Assembly (NCBI GenBank): GCA_030765065.1
Contig: CM060984.1
Span: 101,351,488 to 101,415,487 of the forward strand
Origin: Deroplatys truncata
Taxonomy: Eukaryota; Arthropoda; Insecta; Mantodea; Mantidae
Length of the DNA stretch: 64,000 nucleotides
Direction: 5' to 3'
In this document: positions 1-11,815 of the stretch, in pieces
Numbering within the stretch: the first letter of the stretch is position 1
Layout: every line of letters begins with the position of its first letter
Made by a program: the position numbers and the translations under genes
The notes under the pieces: model-generated
Told to the model about the DNA's origin: nothing
Seen by the model: the letters and a program-made list of their open reading frames with translations, nothing else
Databases searched by the model: none

Positions 1-393
1 AATCATAAACCTATCAATGGACACATTAGGCACACCCAAATAGATGCAATGATGCATCATAACAAGTCCATAATCGAGAAAGCTTGAGCAACATTATGCA
101 TTATGTGCTAATTTCCTAAGCTGAAGTCTTGCAGATTAGTGGTCAAAGTCAGAACTACAACAATATGCATGGTCACTTGAAATATGTATAAGAGAAGATG
201 TTTGTACAATTTCACACATAACAAAACAATAAGATAAATAATAATGAGAACAAATGATGGAGGGAATAATAGAAAACAATAAATACAAAACACAAATTGA
301 AGCCAAGAGTTTAACTTGGAGAGTAGATACAATCAACATGGGATAACATAGCATTGGTAATGTCAGCAACATATCTGGGGTTACCATACCAAC

Positions 394-684
394 AACGTCG
401 TCCTCCGTGGACTAGTGGTACCATGCTAGCCTCTAGTTCCCAAGGTTGCGGGTTCAAACCTGGCGGAGGGTGATAGATTTTTTCGGGCGTAAAAATCCTT
501 AGCATGGCTTCCTTTGGAAGGGAAGTAAAGTTGGTGGTCCTGTGTCATAGATTTATGGCACGTAAAAGAACCTCAAGCCTGATAAAGAGGCCTCTGAGCA
601 AAAGTATTGGTCTTTCATGCCCAATGTAGAATGGGACACTAAGGACCATAGTAGTGAAAGAGCATCCATAAATAAAAAATTAAG
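394..684 (+). mobile_element. tRNA-derived SINE, family 1, copy 1
   Basis: A polymerase III-type head is visible: an A box (TGGACTAGTGG) followed by a B box (GGGTTCAAACC). The unrelated body ends near CATCCATAAATAAAAAAT. A second copy of the same sequence lies on the minus strand at 34252-34542. A 7-bp direct repeat (TACCAAC at 387-393 and 685-691) may be the target duplication. It sits in a TRPC intron. Confidence 0.8.
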
Positions 685-1303
685 TACCAACTTCCCAGTT
701 CACTTGTTTTTCTAACCACAGCAATAATGTCAGACTTCAATTCTCAAAATGAGTACTATAGTTTCAACTTCTACAATGAATGTGACTAGAGTTGTGGCAT
801 CATTTAAAACCAGAGCTGTAGTTTTGGTATAACCCCAAAAAGGGGTATTATACAATATAACATGTGGTATCATTAGTGACATTGATTGCACTGGTGGCAG
901 GACTGTTTGCAAGCAAAATGAACATTATTTTAAAATGGGGTTAATGCCAATAATATTATAGTTTTATTGTACATATACTCCAAGGAAAAATTAGTTATAA
1001 CTATTCTACCCATGGATACACCAGTTGTGCTCACTTGTGGCTGATAATGGCGGTACTTGCAGAAGTTTAGATGCCAGCAAACTTATGAGTTGTTTGCCAC
1101 ACAATCCTCTCCACCAAGTAGAAGGTTAGACATGCTGAGTAGCTGCCCACAAAGTGTCTCGAGAAAAATTACCATCACTTGCTTTAAATTCAGCTCAGTT
1201 AGCAATGATTATTTCACTATCATGCTCTAGCACACTGCTTAAAGATCAAGGCAAGTCACCTAGTGTTATGCACAATGGCAATCATTGCAATAGTGAAGAT
1301 TGC

Positions 1304-1974
1304 ATGCACTACAGAAGTCTCATGGGCTTGAGCCAAGCCCTGGGACCTAGACCCAGCCCATGGACCGGGTTCAGGTTTAATTTAAAAACATATTTCTTGG
1401 GCTTGGACCAGGCTCAGGCTCTAAAGTAAAGATGAAAAAAAAAATTATCACATTTAACATGCATTTTATTTGTCAAGTAAATATCTTAAATACATGATTT
1501 TAATCAAGATTACCAGTGCTATCTTTTATAAAATAAAAAATAATGAAAACTTTTTCCATGTAAAGAGAAAATAAAGACCAAAAGGTTTAATTTAGCACAT
1601 TTTTTGGCCTGCAATGTTGAGAAGCATGTTATCATGGAATTCACATATACATAGCAGTACATAGTAAAACTAGTAATAATAAATAAATGCTTGCTTCTGC
1701 CAATTATGAATAACATTACAGCAGCATGGCAGGTGGAACTCTGCCTACCTCCATCCACTCTCACCCAGGACATCCTGGGCAGATTGCAATAATATGGGTG
1801 GCATGTGGTCAATAAGGCCACTTACAACATGGGGGTTCCAGGATCTCAGCCACCACTATTTCTGTAAAAATGTTTCTCAGTTGGTTCCAAGGACCTAAGC
1901 GCATCCATTACCATAACTCCCAGAGTGGAAATCAAACACAAGTCTCTTTGCAGCACAGGTGGCAGCATTTCATG

Positions 1975-2049
<75 letters not shown>

Positions 2050-2208
2050 GTCAATCATTTCAAAATAATTTTATTTAAAACAAAATTAGACAATAGAGCT
2101 CGGTTCAAGTGGTACAGCATAACCTTTCTTGGGCTGGGCTCAGACTCAGTTCAGATCGGTTTGGGCCGGGCCTAAGAATTTTGGTCCATGCGGACCTCTT
2201 ATGTATTA
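1304..2208. mobile_element. non-autonomous hAT-like element with AAT microsatellite
   Basis: Both ends carry GGGCT/GGGCC-rich subterminal motifs typical of hAT elements (1318-1425 and 2130-2200). The ends form an imperfect inverted repeat (CAGAAGTCTCATGGGC against, reversed, AGAGGTCCGCATGGAC). The flanking 8-mers ATGCACTA (1304-1311) and ATGTATTA (2201-2208) agree at six of eight positions, as a decayed 8-bp target duplication would. No transposase frame is present. An (AAT)n run lies inside. Confidence 0.5.
1976..2046. repeat. (AAT)n microsatellite
   Basis: About 23 uninterrupted AAT units lie in a TRPC intron, inside the hAT-like element. On the minus strand the run reads as poly-Leu, an artefact. 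Confidence 0.97.
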
Positions 2209-2484
2209 TACATATTATACTATGATTAATGACGTATTATACAATTGGTTTTGGTATTATACAGCATTTTTACAACTCTAAATATGACACACTAATTGAA
2301 TGCAATTACTTAAAATGTGGTTTTAAAAACTGCAGTTACCTTAATAGGTACATCCCTACAAATTTCAGCAGTTACGCTTAAATTTGATCATTCATACCGA
2401 TTATAACCCCAAAAAAAGTTTGCCTATGATCCTGGTGGCATCAATGTAATAACTTTTGTTTTGTAAGTCAAGCTTGTTACTTAC

Positions 2485-2722
2485 GTATTGATCCCCATCC
2501 TTATGGATGATTTCTTCGTGTTCTAGAAGCAGTTCTGAAGCCTCAACAAAGCCAACATTGATGGCATGAAGCAGAGCATCTTTGGTATCAACTCCCATAA
2601 CCACCAGAAGTTCTACCATTTCTAAGTTCTCTGCATCAATTGACAAGTTGAGAGCACCTCTCCCAAGGGGATCCACACAGTTTAAGTTGATGTGACGTTT
2701 ACGATGGGCCAACTGAAGCATC
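2485..2722 (-). CDS. Trpgamma: TRPC channel exon 3 (ankyrin repeats)
   Basis: The exon is 238 nt. It starts with the single G that completes the Arg codon of the previous exon (acceptor TATAG) and ends after GAT CAA TAC at a strong GTAAGT donor, in phase 0. It encodes ankyrin repeats typical of TRPC channels: INLNCVDPLGRGALNLSIDA, ENLEMVELLVVMGVDTKDAL and LHAINVGFVEASELLLEHEE, then IIHKDGDQY. The segments NCVDPLGR and ENLEMVELL are TRPC family hallmarks. The three exons here add up to 134 codons. The rest of the channel (remaining ankyrin repeats, six transmembrane segments, pore, TRP box) must lie beyond position 1. No stops or frameshifts are visible, so the gene looks intact. Confidence 0.93.
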
Positions 2723-4360
2723 CTATAACATTCAAAAAAACCTGTAAATCTGAGTGATTCTACATGTTGAGTTTATAATGTTTATGTAGCAAGCATTCTT
2801 TATATTACAGCACAATCCAATATTTAGCAGATGAACAGTAGCAAATTCCTTAATTTTCATCCGTTGGTATAAGGAGTATATATGAGTTGCATACATTGCT
2901 TTATACAATCCTAGCATTATAAATAAAATACATTTATATTGTATGGTTTAAATTTTGAATAGAATAACAGATAACTATTATAGCTACAGGAAATTCAGTA
3001 TTTCCAAGGCAGTTGTTAAATGTTACCGTCGATATGAATGGCAATTTTAAGATGTTCTAAGTCTATCTGAAATCTGTAGTTTTACTTATAGTTTTTGCAG
3101 CACTTTCCAATAGTTATCATTGAGTCAGCAAAACTAAAGGGACTGTAGGTATCTGAACTATCTACAGATTGAGCTATAGATAATTCATATTAATATCTGG
3201 AAAGAGTAGTAACTTACATGAGTAGTAACTGTAATGTTCACATATCAGAATGACTGTAAATTTTGATTTGCTCCTTAAATAAAGCAAATGTTTTGTTTTC
3301 AGGGCATGATGTCATCATTTCTATCACCAAGTGAAATCGGAAGTGATATAAGCATGTTGTTACAGAAAAGGCTTTAGATATTTGCAGGTTCAGAGGAAAT
3401 TAGAATGAATTAAGAGGAACGCATTCGTTTCAGCAGATTTATTACATCATTGTTTGTAGGTAAATTGGCCAATAACACTCTATTTATAGTTCTAGGATTA
3501 TATAAAGTAATTTTATTCAGAATTTTGGTTAATAACATCACATTAGTGTGTATGCTATGATCTGTTCTTTATTCAACATTTATGCCATTTTTTAAAATAT
3601 CATTGTTACTCTTGAATAACTGTTAGATATGTGTGAAAAATACCATTTTTAAGAGGAAGGAAAAAGCTTTCTCATATACTGGTTGTTTCCTATTTCCTTA
3701 AGAAACCTCTGATCTTACATTAAATCAATTTTGTAATACCCATAATAACCATTTTACAGAAAATTCAGGAATACAACAATCAGAAATATATTGTTGCATA
3801 TTGTGCCCTTCTGTTACATAGAAGATTTTGTAACTGCAATTGCTAGAGTAGTTTATCATTTATAATGCTAATTAAATATTAAGTAAGAACTGAAGCTTTC
3901 CTGGTGACATATATACTCTAGATATTTTTGGGCTTCAAGTCAGGTGAATTGATGGTTCATTTCAGGAACATGCATTCTCCCATCTTCAGCATGTCTCAGC
4001 TGGCTAGAAGCTCAAGAACATCTAGAGTACTAGAGTACTGATTAAATATCTTTATTAGATAACACTTCTACTGTTGTAAACAAAAGAAGGTTAACTTCTG
4101 GACTATAATGGTAAGATGCCCAAATAACAATGACGACAACAACAACAATAATAACAGCAAAATTCTTAAGCGTTGTTTTTTTCTAATTTCATATTATACT
4201 AACCTTCAACAATAAAATTAGGCTATTTATAGCTGTTTTATATTGTAAAAATATTAATATTTTTTAAATAAAAGTGTATTCCTTTTAATAATAAAGAGAA
4301 AAATCCATGCAACTGCAGACAAATGTAACCCCGTCAGCATTCAAGTATGCCATTACACTG

Positions 4361-4695
4361 GTTATTTTACTTGAGTCCTCCCCTTCCTTTACAACAGGCA
4401 ATTTGACTGCCATTGCTGGGACTCCAGTTATTTTACTTGAGCCCTCCCCTTCCTTTACCACAGGTACATTTGATTGCAGTTGCTGGGACTCTGGTTATTT
4501 TACTTGAGCCCTCCCCTTCCTTTACAACAGGCACATTTGACTGTAATTGCTGGGACTCCGGTTATTTTACTTGAGCCCTCCCCTTCCTTTACAACAGGCA
4601 CATTTGACTGTAATTGCTGGGACTCTGGTTATTTTACTTGAGCCCTCCCCTTCCTTTACCACAGGCACATTTGAGTGCAGTTTCTTGGACTCAAA
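4361..4695 (+). repeat. 67-bp minisatellite, five copies
   Basis: Five tandem units carry the phrase TTTTACTTGAGYCCTCCCCT. TTGAG occurs at 4371, 4437, 4504, 4571 and 4638, a period of 66-67 bp. Since 67 is not a multiple of 3 the array cannot encode a repeat protein. It lies in a TRPC intron. Confidence 0.95.
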
Positions 4696-4979
4696 CTCAT
4701 GACATTTGGCTTTGAATGGATGGCAAGTCCATTTCACACCCTACTAATGATCATGACTATTTGAATCCCTTCAGTTGCCACGCTGGTGAAAGGGATATAA
4801 AAGCTGGTTTGAGAATTAGAGGAAGAGCAGCATATGTAGCAAAATAATTCCAGCAATAGAGGGTTAAAGTTAAATACTTAGTGCACCTGAAAGAAAGACA
4901 TGCATGCTCAGATGGGTTCTACAACAATACATAGAATAAATATAAGTACATCATTTGTAAACAGTAATAAAAGAGTGTA

Positions 4980-5410
4980 CTTAAATATTTATTTAAAATC
5001 TACTTTAACTCTCTTAATAGTATTTTTATTACTTGACGTTCTAAAGTAAGATGCATTAGCAAATTACATGTATGAGGGTTTAACTATTAACTTGTAAAGT
5101 CTTGGACCAAAATTACTACATTGATTAAAAGGTACTGCTGTGATACATTTAGGTTCTGACAAATATGCGTTTTCTAATCTTTTGCCTTTAGATTTGTGCC
5201 AATACATATTAAATAAATGTGTGTTATTATGTACAAAATTCACTAAAACTGAAGGATGTCAAATACTCTAAACTCAGAATATAAGTGTTTTGAGGGATAA
5301 TCCAGAGGTTTACTGAGGTTAATTTTTATTATTCTTGTTTTGCAGTAGCTAGTATCACTGGTTTGAGAGAGGTATTAAAAGTGCAACCCCAACCTATAAT
5401 GCCATATTGT
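4980..5410 (+). repeat. dispersed repeat R2, copy 1
   Basis: This block aligns over about 400 bp with 48515-48935 in the same orientation. Shared phrases include AAAGTAAGATGCATTAGCAAATT against AAAGTAAGAAGCATTAGCAA, TTTTGAGGGATAAT, and GAGAGAGGTA against GAGGGAGGTA. Neither copy has a coding frame. The class is unknown. Confidence 0.7.
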
Positions 5411-7020
5411 AGTGTAAATTGCACAAAGGCTAGGTTAATCACTCATATAGTAGAGATAGGAAAGTAATCCTATAGGTTAATAAAACAATAACTAGTTTTT
5501 CATAATCTCAAGCAAAGAGACAGAACATGTTTATTCCATCATAAATGTTGGTAATTTATTATTCCAAGATACGTTTTGGAAGATTCAATTAGAATGGGAC
5601 AACTGCAGTTGTTAGAAGAGCATTAAACTGTCTTATCTGATTCATGTTGAATTTTTCCAGTCTTGATTCAATTCCCTAAGCTTAGTCTATTTGTAAGTGT
5701 GAAAGATAAATTATCAGATAATGTTTTGTGCTCTTCTTCTTTAGTGCAGGCAACAATGGAGTAGCCATGTTGTGTGAACTGCTGTACCTGATCAGTCATT
5801 ATGACTTTTTAAGGCATTTTGTTCAGAAATAAAATTGTTCATTGTGCCTAGCTTTCCATGAAATTTAAAACCAAATTTTCATTACTTGATGGCTTTCTTA
5901 CATAGTTTAATACTCCTTATTACATCTTAGGTCACAAGGATGATGAATGAAGCAATTGCAATTACAGAAATGTATTTGTGAAATTTGCTAGAAAATGTGA
6001 AAATGTTAAATGTTTTGTTTTTTTAATTACAATTTAATTAGTCTTGTACCATTTAAGCAAATCACTGCCTTGAACTTTAAACTGCATTTTTCAAATTCAT
6101 TTTTCAGCACTTTTCACTGTTCAAAATGTTCCTTGGACTATGGTTTATAACTTATTTATCTTGGCATTTTCAGGAGAGCTTTAGGAATCATGAATTTAAA
6201 ATTGTTGTGCACTAATTATTACACAGTTAAGAGAAATTATTTTCCATAACGCACATAAAAAATTCAATAACATGTATAGAAAACATATTTTTCTCTTAAA
6301 CTAATTGAAATTAAGCAATGCCTGCACAACAATAACTTCATTAGGTTTGTACACTAAGCTCAAATTAAAACTTGGGAGCCATACTAGACACTGCAGGGTC
6401 CAAGGAGCATTTCATATTACCATATCAAAAGTGATTAATTATGGATAAAAAAATAATATCTTAACACAGTTTGGCAAAGCTCATTAAAATGTTGTAGGCA
6501 CTATGTATTATTTTATGTTCTGAGTACATGGTAAATAAAGCCAAAAACATCAGAGAAAAGTTATAGATATTTGGATTTTCACAGATACATTGCCTTCATG
6601 ATGCTCCAATAGATCGATAATCCAAAGAGCCAAAAGCTAGCTAATTATTTCTTTTGGTACAAAAGAAAACCTCAAATAAACCTTCAGGCATTTCATTCCA
6701 ACCTAGCTTTGAACTCTCCCCTTTAAATCGCTAGGTATTATTATTAGGTAGGCTTAAATGGAGTAGGATGTCCATACAGCCAACAAAAAGCAGGCCTATC
6801 AATGTTATCAATACTTCCAAAAACAGAATAATTTGTTACACTAACTGATAGCACAAAGACTTCTTTAAAATGTGAATTACTTGGTTTTCATGTATTTGTG
6901 CCTTTAAAGTATACCACTTTAAGAAAAATATGATTTAACACCATAATACTCATTAGCTGTACATTTATACCTTGCGGAGATAAATGCAGTAATGGCAGAA
7001 GATGTTTGTAAAATGCTCAC

Positions 7021-7154
7021 CTTCGCACATTTGCAAGATCTCCCCTCTCCACAGCTAGAAGGTATTTCTTCTCCTCCAGTGTTAGGGGCTTAGGAAGATT
7101 GGGCATCACGATGGGTGTTTTGCTGACACCAGGAACTTCAATTTCCAGGCCCAC
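7021..7154 (-). CDS. Trpgamma: TRPC channel exon 2 (N-terminal cytosolic region)
   Basis: The exon is 134 nt long and is bounded by an acceptor (TTAAAG, AG at 7155-7156) and a donor (GTGAGC from 7020). It enters in phase 0 and leaves two bases (AG) of an Arg codon, which the next exon completes with G. It encodes VGLEIEVPGVSKTPIVMPNL, then a conserved TRPC motif (LTLEEKKYLLAVERGDLANV) that starts the first ankyrin-type helix pair. The acceptor has a weak polypyrimidine tract, but the phase on both sides fits perfectly. Introns on either side are about 1.4 and 4.3 kb. Confidence 0.88.
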
Positions 7155-8069
7155 CTTTAATGAGAGATGCAGTGCAATGTAGATAAAATTAATGTTTAAT
7201 ACTAGCTATATCTCTACCATACCTTACCTATTAAATTTAAGCCCAATCTCTTTTCAAGAGAAAACTAAAGCTTCTCTAAATTTAATTAAGTTGTAAACAA
7301 AATTCTGAATTAAATTATTACTAAAACTATAAGCAAAAATTCATCAGAATTTAAAATAATATGAAATATCTATAAGAGCTCAAAGTAATTTTCTAAACTC
7401 AAGTTAGGAATGGTATGCTCTAAGAAAATTGTGGAAAATATTAAATTACATGCAAAGAGCCATCAATGGATTCTTTGTTCTATTGCAAATTAAAAGTTTA
7501 CTTTCAGCATGCAACTTGTAAATGCTTCATTTAAGTAAAATCAGAAGAAATGCAAGGAAACATAAAATATCCAATTACATTTGGAAAACATAATTTGCAA
7601 TGCATTCAATTGGTCTTAGTTTCTAGCTATCAAGTATTGATAATCTAAGGAAAAATAATTTTACAACTGAACACACTATATTTTAAAATCTAAAAGTCAG
7701 TAGTTTTAAGAATTATTGGCTGTATTTTCATCAGATAAAGCTTCTTCTTCTTTTCTTACTTCAAGTTTCTGTATTAGTACATACAATGATACATTTATGC
7801 AATTGAAATAAGTTTTCACCTTTAAATTGGTAAAACTATACAACATTCTGAACGTGTTTTATGATAACATTTTTGACTATCTTTAAATACAATGTTACAT
7901 AAAGAAAAGAAAGGATTATTCCATATCTCCCTAGAGTTGAAACAAAGTATGAATGTGCATGTGAATTTAAAGAACAAACCAAAGTAAAAGCCAATGAGCA
8001 ATTGTTTCAAAGGCAAAGCTGCTGATATGACCTAAAATGTTAAAGGCGGCATATAAATGGGGGAAGGGG

Positions 8070-8560
8070 GGTGTAAATTTTCTGCGAATAGCCTAGAATA
8101 GTTCCCTAATTTCTGAAACAATTTTGTATAACTGTATATAACTGATAAACCTAAGAGCGGGACAAAAGCTTACAACACAAAAACTGTAGATCCCATTAAA
8201 ACATACAAATTAGGTGAAATAAATTTGTTCATGGCATTCACCACTTCCTAGATGTTTGTTGTTATTGGTTTCAATTTTCAAATACTTTTTTTTTAAGTTC
8301 TAAGAAGCGTTTTAATTATTTCTCATAGTCATGAAAAAAGTGAAAATTCAAAGCCACCATTGAGCAATCCACTTTATAAGATCTATCACTTTAGCCTTCT
8401 ATATTCTCCTTGTATCTAGAACAAAACGTGTAATGAAATCATTTCTGCAAATTTTGATCTTGATTTATATGAGTAAATAGAAGACTAAGCTTTTATAAGA
8501 CTAGTTTGTAGAAAAATGGGTAGAGAAAGGCGTGTGAATGTAAACAAATAATTTCCCCCC
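8070..8560 (+). mobile_element. R900 repeat, 5'-truncated copy
   Basis: The second half of the R900 consensus is recognisable: AATAGCCTAGAATAG, TGTATAACTG, AACTGTAGATCCCATTAAAA, TTGTTGTTATTGGTTTCAATTTTCAA, and the end GGGTAGAGAAAGGCGTGTGAATGTAA. It sits in TRPC intron 1, ending about 20 bases from the donor of the start exon. Confidence 0.75.
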
Positions 8561-8580
8561 TACATGTGTTTTACACTCAC

Positions 8581-8671
8581 CCCATCCAGATCCTTCTTCT
8601 CATCCGCCATGTTGAATTCTGGATAACAAAAGTGTAGGTAAGCCTATTGTTTCCTGCCTTCTCCTTGAGTC
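8581..8671 (-). CDS. Trpgamma: TRPC channel, 5'UTR plus start exon (codons 1-10)
   Basis: This exon supplies the start of a TRPC cation channel. The ATG is at 8608-8610 and opens MADEKKDLDG, after which a clean donor (GTGAGT, read on the minus strand from 8580) follows in phase 0. Upstream of the ATG, a TTATTTCAG acceptor ends at 8672, so 8611-8671 would be 5'UTR. The start was chosen because the next exon joins in frame into the conserved N-terminus (LTLEEKKYLLAVERGD). The acceptor in front of the ATG implies at least one more non-coding exon upstream (see 15223). TRPC channels are plasma-membrane cation channels gated downstream of phospholipase C. Assignment to the gamma subtype, rather than trp or trpl, rests on remembered similarity of the ankyrin region and is less certain than TRPC membership. 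Confidence 0.75.
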
Positions 8672-9575
8672 CTGAAATAAATATCACACTTCAAAAACAT
8701 TCAAATAATAAAGCTACAAAGGCAATAAACTCTTTCATTAGAAGTTAGTTAACTTAGTTACATTTAAATGTAATTCTACATGCTATTAAGGCTCCCAGCC
8801 TCCCCAGACCCTGCTATCTGATAAACATAGAGGAATATAGGCAAAATTAATTCTAAAAGGAAAACAATTAATTGTATGAAATGTGTATGCAGTTTACTTA
8901 GCACAATATTTTTGACAATACACATGAGTTGTTCATAAATTACAGCTTTGGAAATTTAAGTAAATATACAGCTAATGTATTAATGATATATAATTTTGTG
9001 ACTGCAGAGCATGCAGAGTATGCAAGTGTGAGAAAAAAAATACAGAATAAGAGATAACTGATAGATATATCCTGGCTAGGCTATAGGCCGCATGACTATA
9101 TCCATATATTTAATACAAGCATGCAATTTAGTCTGTATCACCACTTATGTGACAACAGCCAACACGCAACATAAATGTTTCCACTTATTTGTATATAACT
9201 ATCACAAGTGAAACACATATTCTGTTTGGAAGTTCTCATAATCTTTATTTCCATTGTTTTATGATATTAATTCTTAAGCAGCAATGATAAATAACAAAAA
9301 ATTGAATTTTTTATATAATTATTATTTAAATAGTAATGGAAAAATTAAACTTAAACGTAATCATAATGACTTTTGGGCACTTCCTTTAAAGGTAACATTG
9401 TCAAAATGTTTCAGTTGATGGGCATTACTAAATGAGTTTTGTATGTTTGCAAGAAAATGCAGTATAATTAATATTCGAGTTTGAAAATAAATATGTATTT
9501 AATGGCTGCAGAAATGGCAAATTCCTTTTCTTTTGCTGTGATTAGTAGAGGCAAAAATGCCTTTCAGAAAGTGGC

Positions 9576-9581
<6 letters not shown>

Positions 9582-9674
<93 letters not shown>

Positions 9675-9675
9675 T
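9582..9675. repeat. compound (GT)n(GA)n microsatellite
   Basis: A pure GT run passes directly into a GA run ending in GAAAGAGAGAGA. Confidence 0.97.
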
Positions 9676-10604
9676 GTGAATGATTGAATGCAGTTAGTCC
9701 AGAAAGGGATCCAGTAAGACTATCTACTCAATATCTAGATCTGAGGTTGAAACAATTTGGGGAAAAAATATAAAATGCTTTATTGTACAGGTAGAATAGT
9801 TGAATATATACTATGTTCCAGAAAACCATTACAATGAACAGATATATGAGGAGGAAAGAATCAAAATGCACTCAGCCCATAATAAAAAAGATTTTTCAGG
9901 AGAGAGAAGAAATTTATATCTCCTAGCGTTTCTGACATTGTTTTGAAACTCTTTGTACTTAATTGTAGTGCAAACCTCACTTTCCTAAATATCATTATCA
10001 AATATAATTTCTATTGAATACCATTACTACAATTAAAAATATTTTGAACTCTGTGTATTTGAAGAGATTAAAATGAAAATCTTCGTGTAATAAAACTGTA
10101 ACTGAAAATTTTCAGGTACTTTCAATTTTGGATGAGAGATTGATACAATGTGCATGGTGGACTCCCTTGAAATCATATATAGCATTGAAATATCATATAT
10201 TTGTGTGTATGTTTGTTTGTTTCCCATGCAAGAATTGTTCTAAACTTGCTATTTAACTTGGTCTCAATCAGAAAACAGGCTATATGATACCATGATTACT
10301 TGCCATAAAGAGAAAATAATTCCATTTTAGAAAAATGTTTAATAACAAACGTTAATCAGTATAATGCTTTTGAAAGTTTTGTTACTATAAAATGTCAGTA
10401 GGATGAGTATTTATGAAATTACACAATTTTTCTTTACTCTTTTTTGTGTCCACTTACTATGAGAAACAGTATAGTTCCAAATACATCACAAGATGAGGAA
10501 GAAGCACAAGTTTGTGTACCGACAAACCTGTTACTTACAGTTTAATTTTTAGTAACTTTCCAGAAAAAGCAATATTATACCCCTTATTAAAATGTCACAT
10601 GACA

Positions 10605-10820
10605 TGTAATTGCACAGAGAAGGAGAAAGAGATGGAGAGAAGGCAACAAAGGTAGAGAAAGTGAGAAAGTGGAAGATAGAATGTAAAGGGAGAGAGAGTG
10701 AAAGAGGGAAAACAGAGGAAGAAACTGTGAGTGAGAAAGACGAATAGAGAGAGAATAAGGAAAAAGAAAGAAAAGGCAAAGAAAGGGGAGCAGAGAGAAA
10801 GACAGTGAGAGGGAGCAACA
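10605..10820 (+). repeat. polypurine tract
   Basis: About 215 bases are almost purely A and G on the plus strand, with few pyrimidines and no fixed period. The two minus-strand reading frames over it are Leu/Ser/Phe low-complexity artefacts. Confidence 0.85.
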
Positions 10821-11766
10821 AAGAGTAGAATTTCTGCAGTCAATGCAAAAACATGTGCAGAGTTGCAGGTTCTGCTAGTATTCTAATATGTTTTAAAAGT
10901 ACACCAAAAATATTTTTGTCAAACTTTAAAATTAATACAACTTTACATCATGCGTGTATTTTAAAAAAAAGTAAGCCTTTAAATTTCATTAGTCTCTTTT
11001 TCATAAAACACATAGTATTATGTTACTTCTTTAAGAGAAGACTAAATAGCACATTTCTCCCCCAAAATAACTTTTGTTTTTGTGCAATTTTATTAAACAG
11101 GATTTACTCTTTAATTTGATATATATATTTTATTATTATAGGCAAAATATTTACATTTTAAATATATATTTTTAAAATGATATTGCTTCTGGCATTTTGT
11201 ACTGTGAATTCTGCACCACAAACAAAAAAATCACAACTTCTGCACACTGTAGGAGAGAGGTAGACTTTAGCCCATCTTTTAGAGGAAATTAGCGCTTTTG
11301 TGTGCTCAAGCCATGTGGTTTCTTTCTTTGAAAATATATGTGAATTTATTTTCTCCATTTTTGTTATGGAGAGCTTTTCCCATGAATGACATTTTCAGGT
11401 ATAAATGACCCCTTTATTCAGAAACAATTGCAGATAGCTAAATTAAATTTTATGATGATAAAAACAACCTGTAAATGCCATTGTGGATCTACATTGGTAT
11501 TAATAACAGGTTAGTTATTTAAAAAAAAATTCTGATAAATTTTAATCAAAAGATTATATAATTAAGCAAATAATCCCAGCTTCCTTAATAATCAAACTTG
11601 TTATACATAAGTAGATCTGTAACTTAGAAGACATATATCTACATCCTGTAAAAATTTCAGCCTGATATCTTAAATAGGTACTTTCTGAAATAATGGGTTA
11701 TGATGAATTTAGTGGATGTATCATTGGCAGGATAGGACTTTGCATTTCATAAGCTCAAAATGGTGC

Positions 11767-11812
<46 letters not shown>

Positions 11813-11815
11813 ATT
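11767..11815. repeat. (TTA)n microsatellite
   Basis: About 13 TTA units, followed by a less regular ATT/GTT-rich tail to about 11850. Confidence 0.95.

Larger units (their letters stand above)
2723..7020 (-). other. TRPC intron 2
   Basis: The intron is about 4.3 kb and AT-rich. Apart from the minisatellite at 4361-4695 and repeat R2 at 4980-5410, I see no gene, RNA or recognisable transposon in it. TRPC intron 1 (7155-8580) holds only an R900 fragment, and the part below 2485 holds a SINE and a hAT-like element. Confidence 0.8.

Noticed and set aside
1846-2058. Poly-Leu reading frame on the minus strand
   Set aside because: Translation of an AAT microsatellite, not a protein.
10549-10843. 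Two overlapping minus-strand frames rich in Ser, Leu and Phe
   Set aside because: Both are translations of a polypurine tract.
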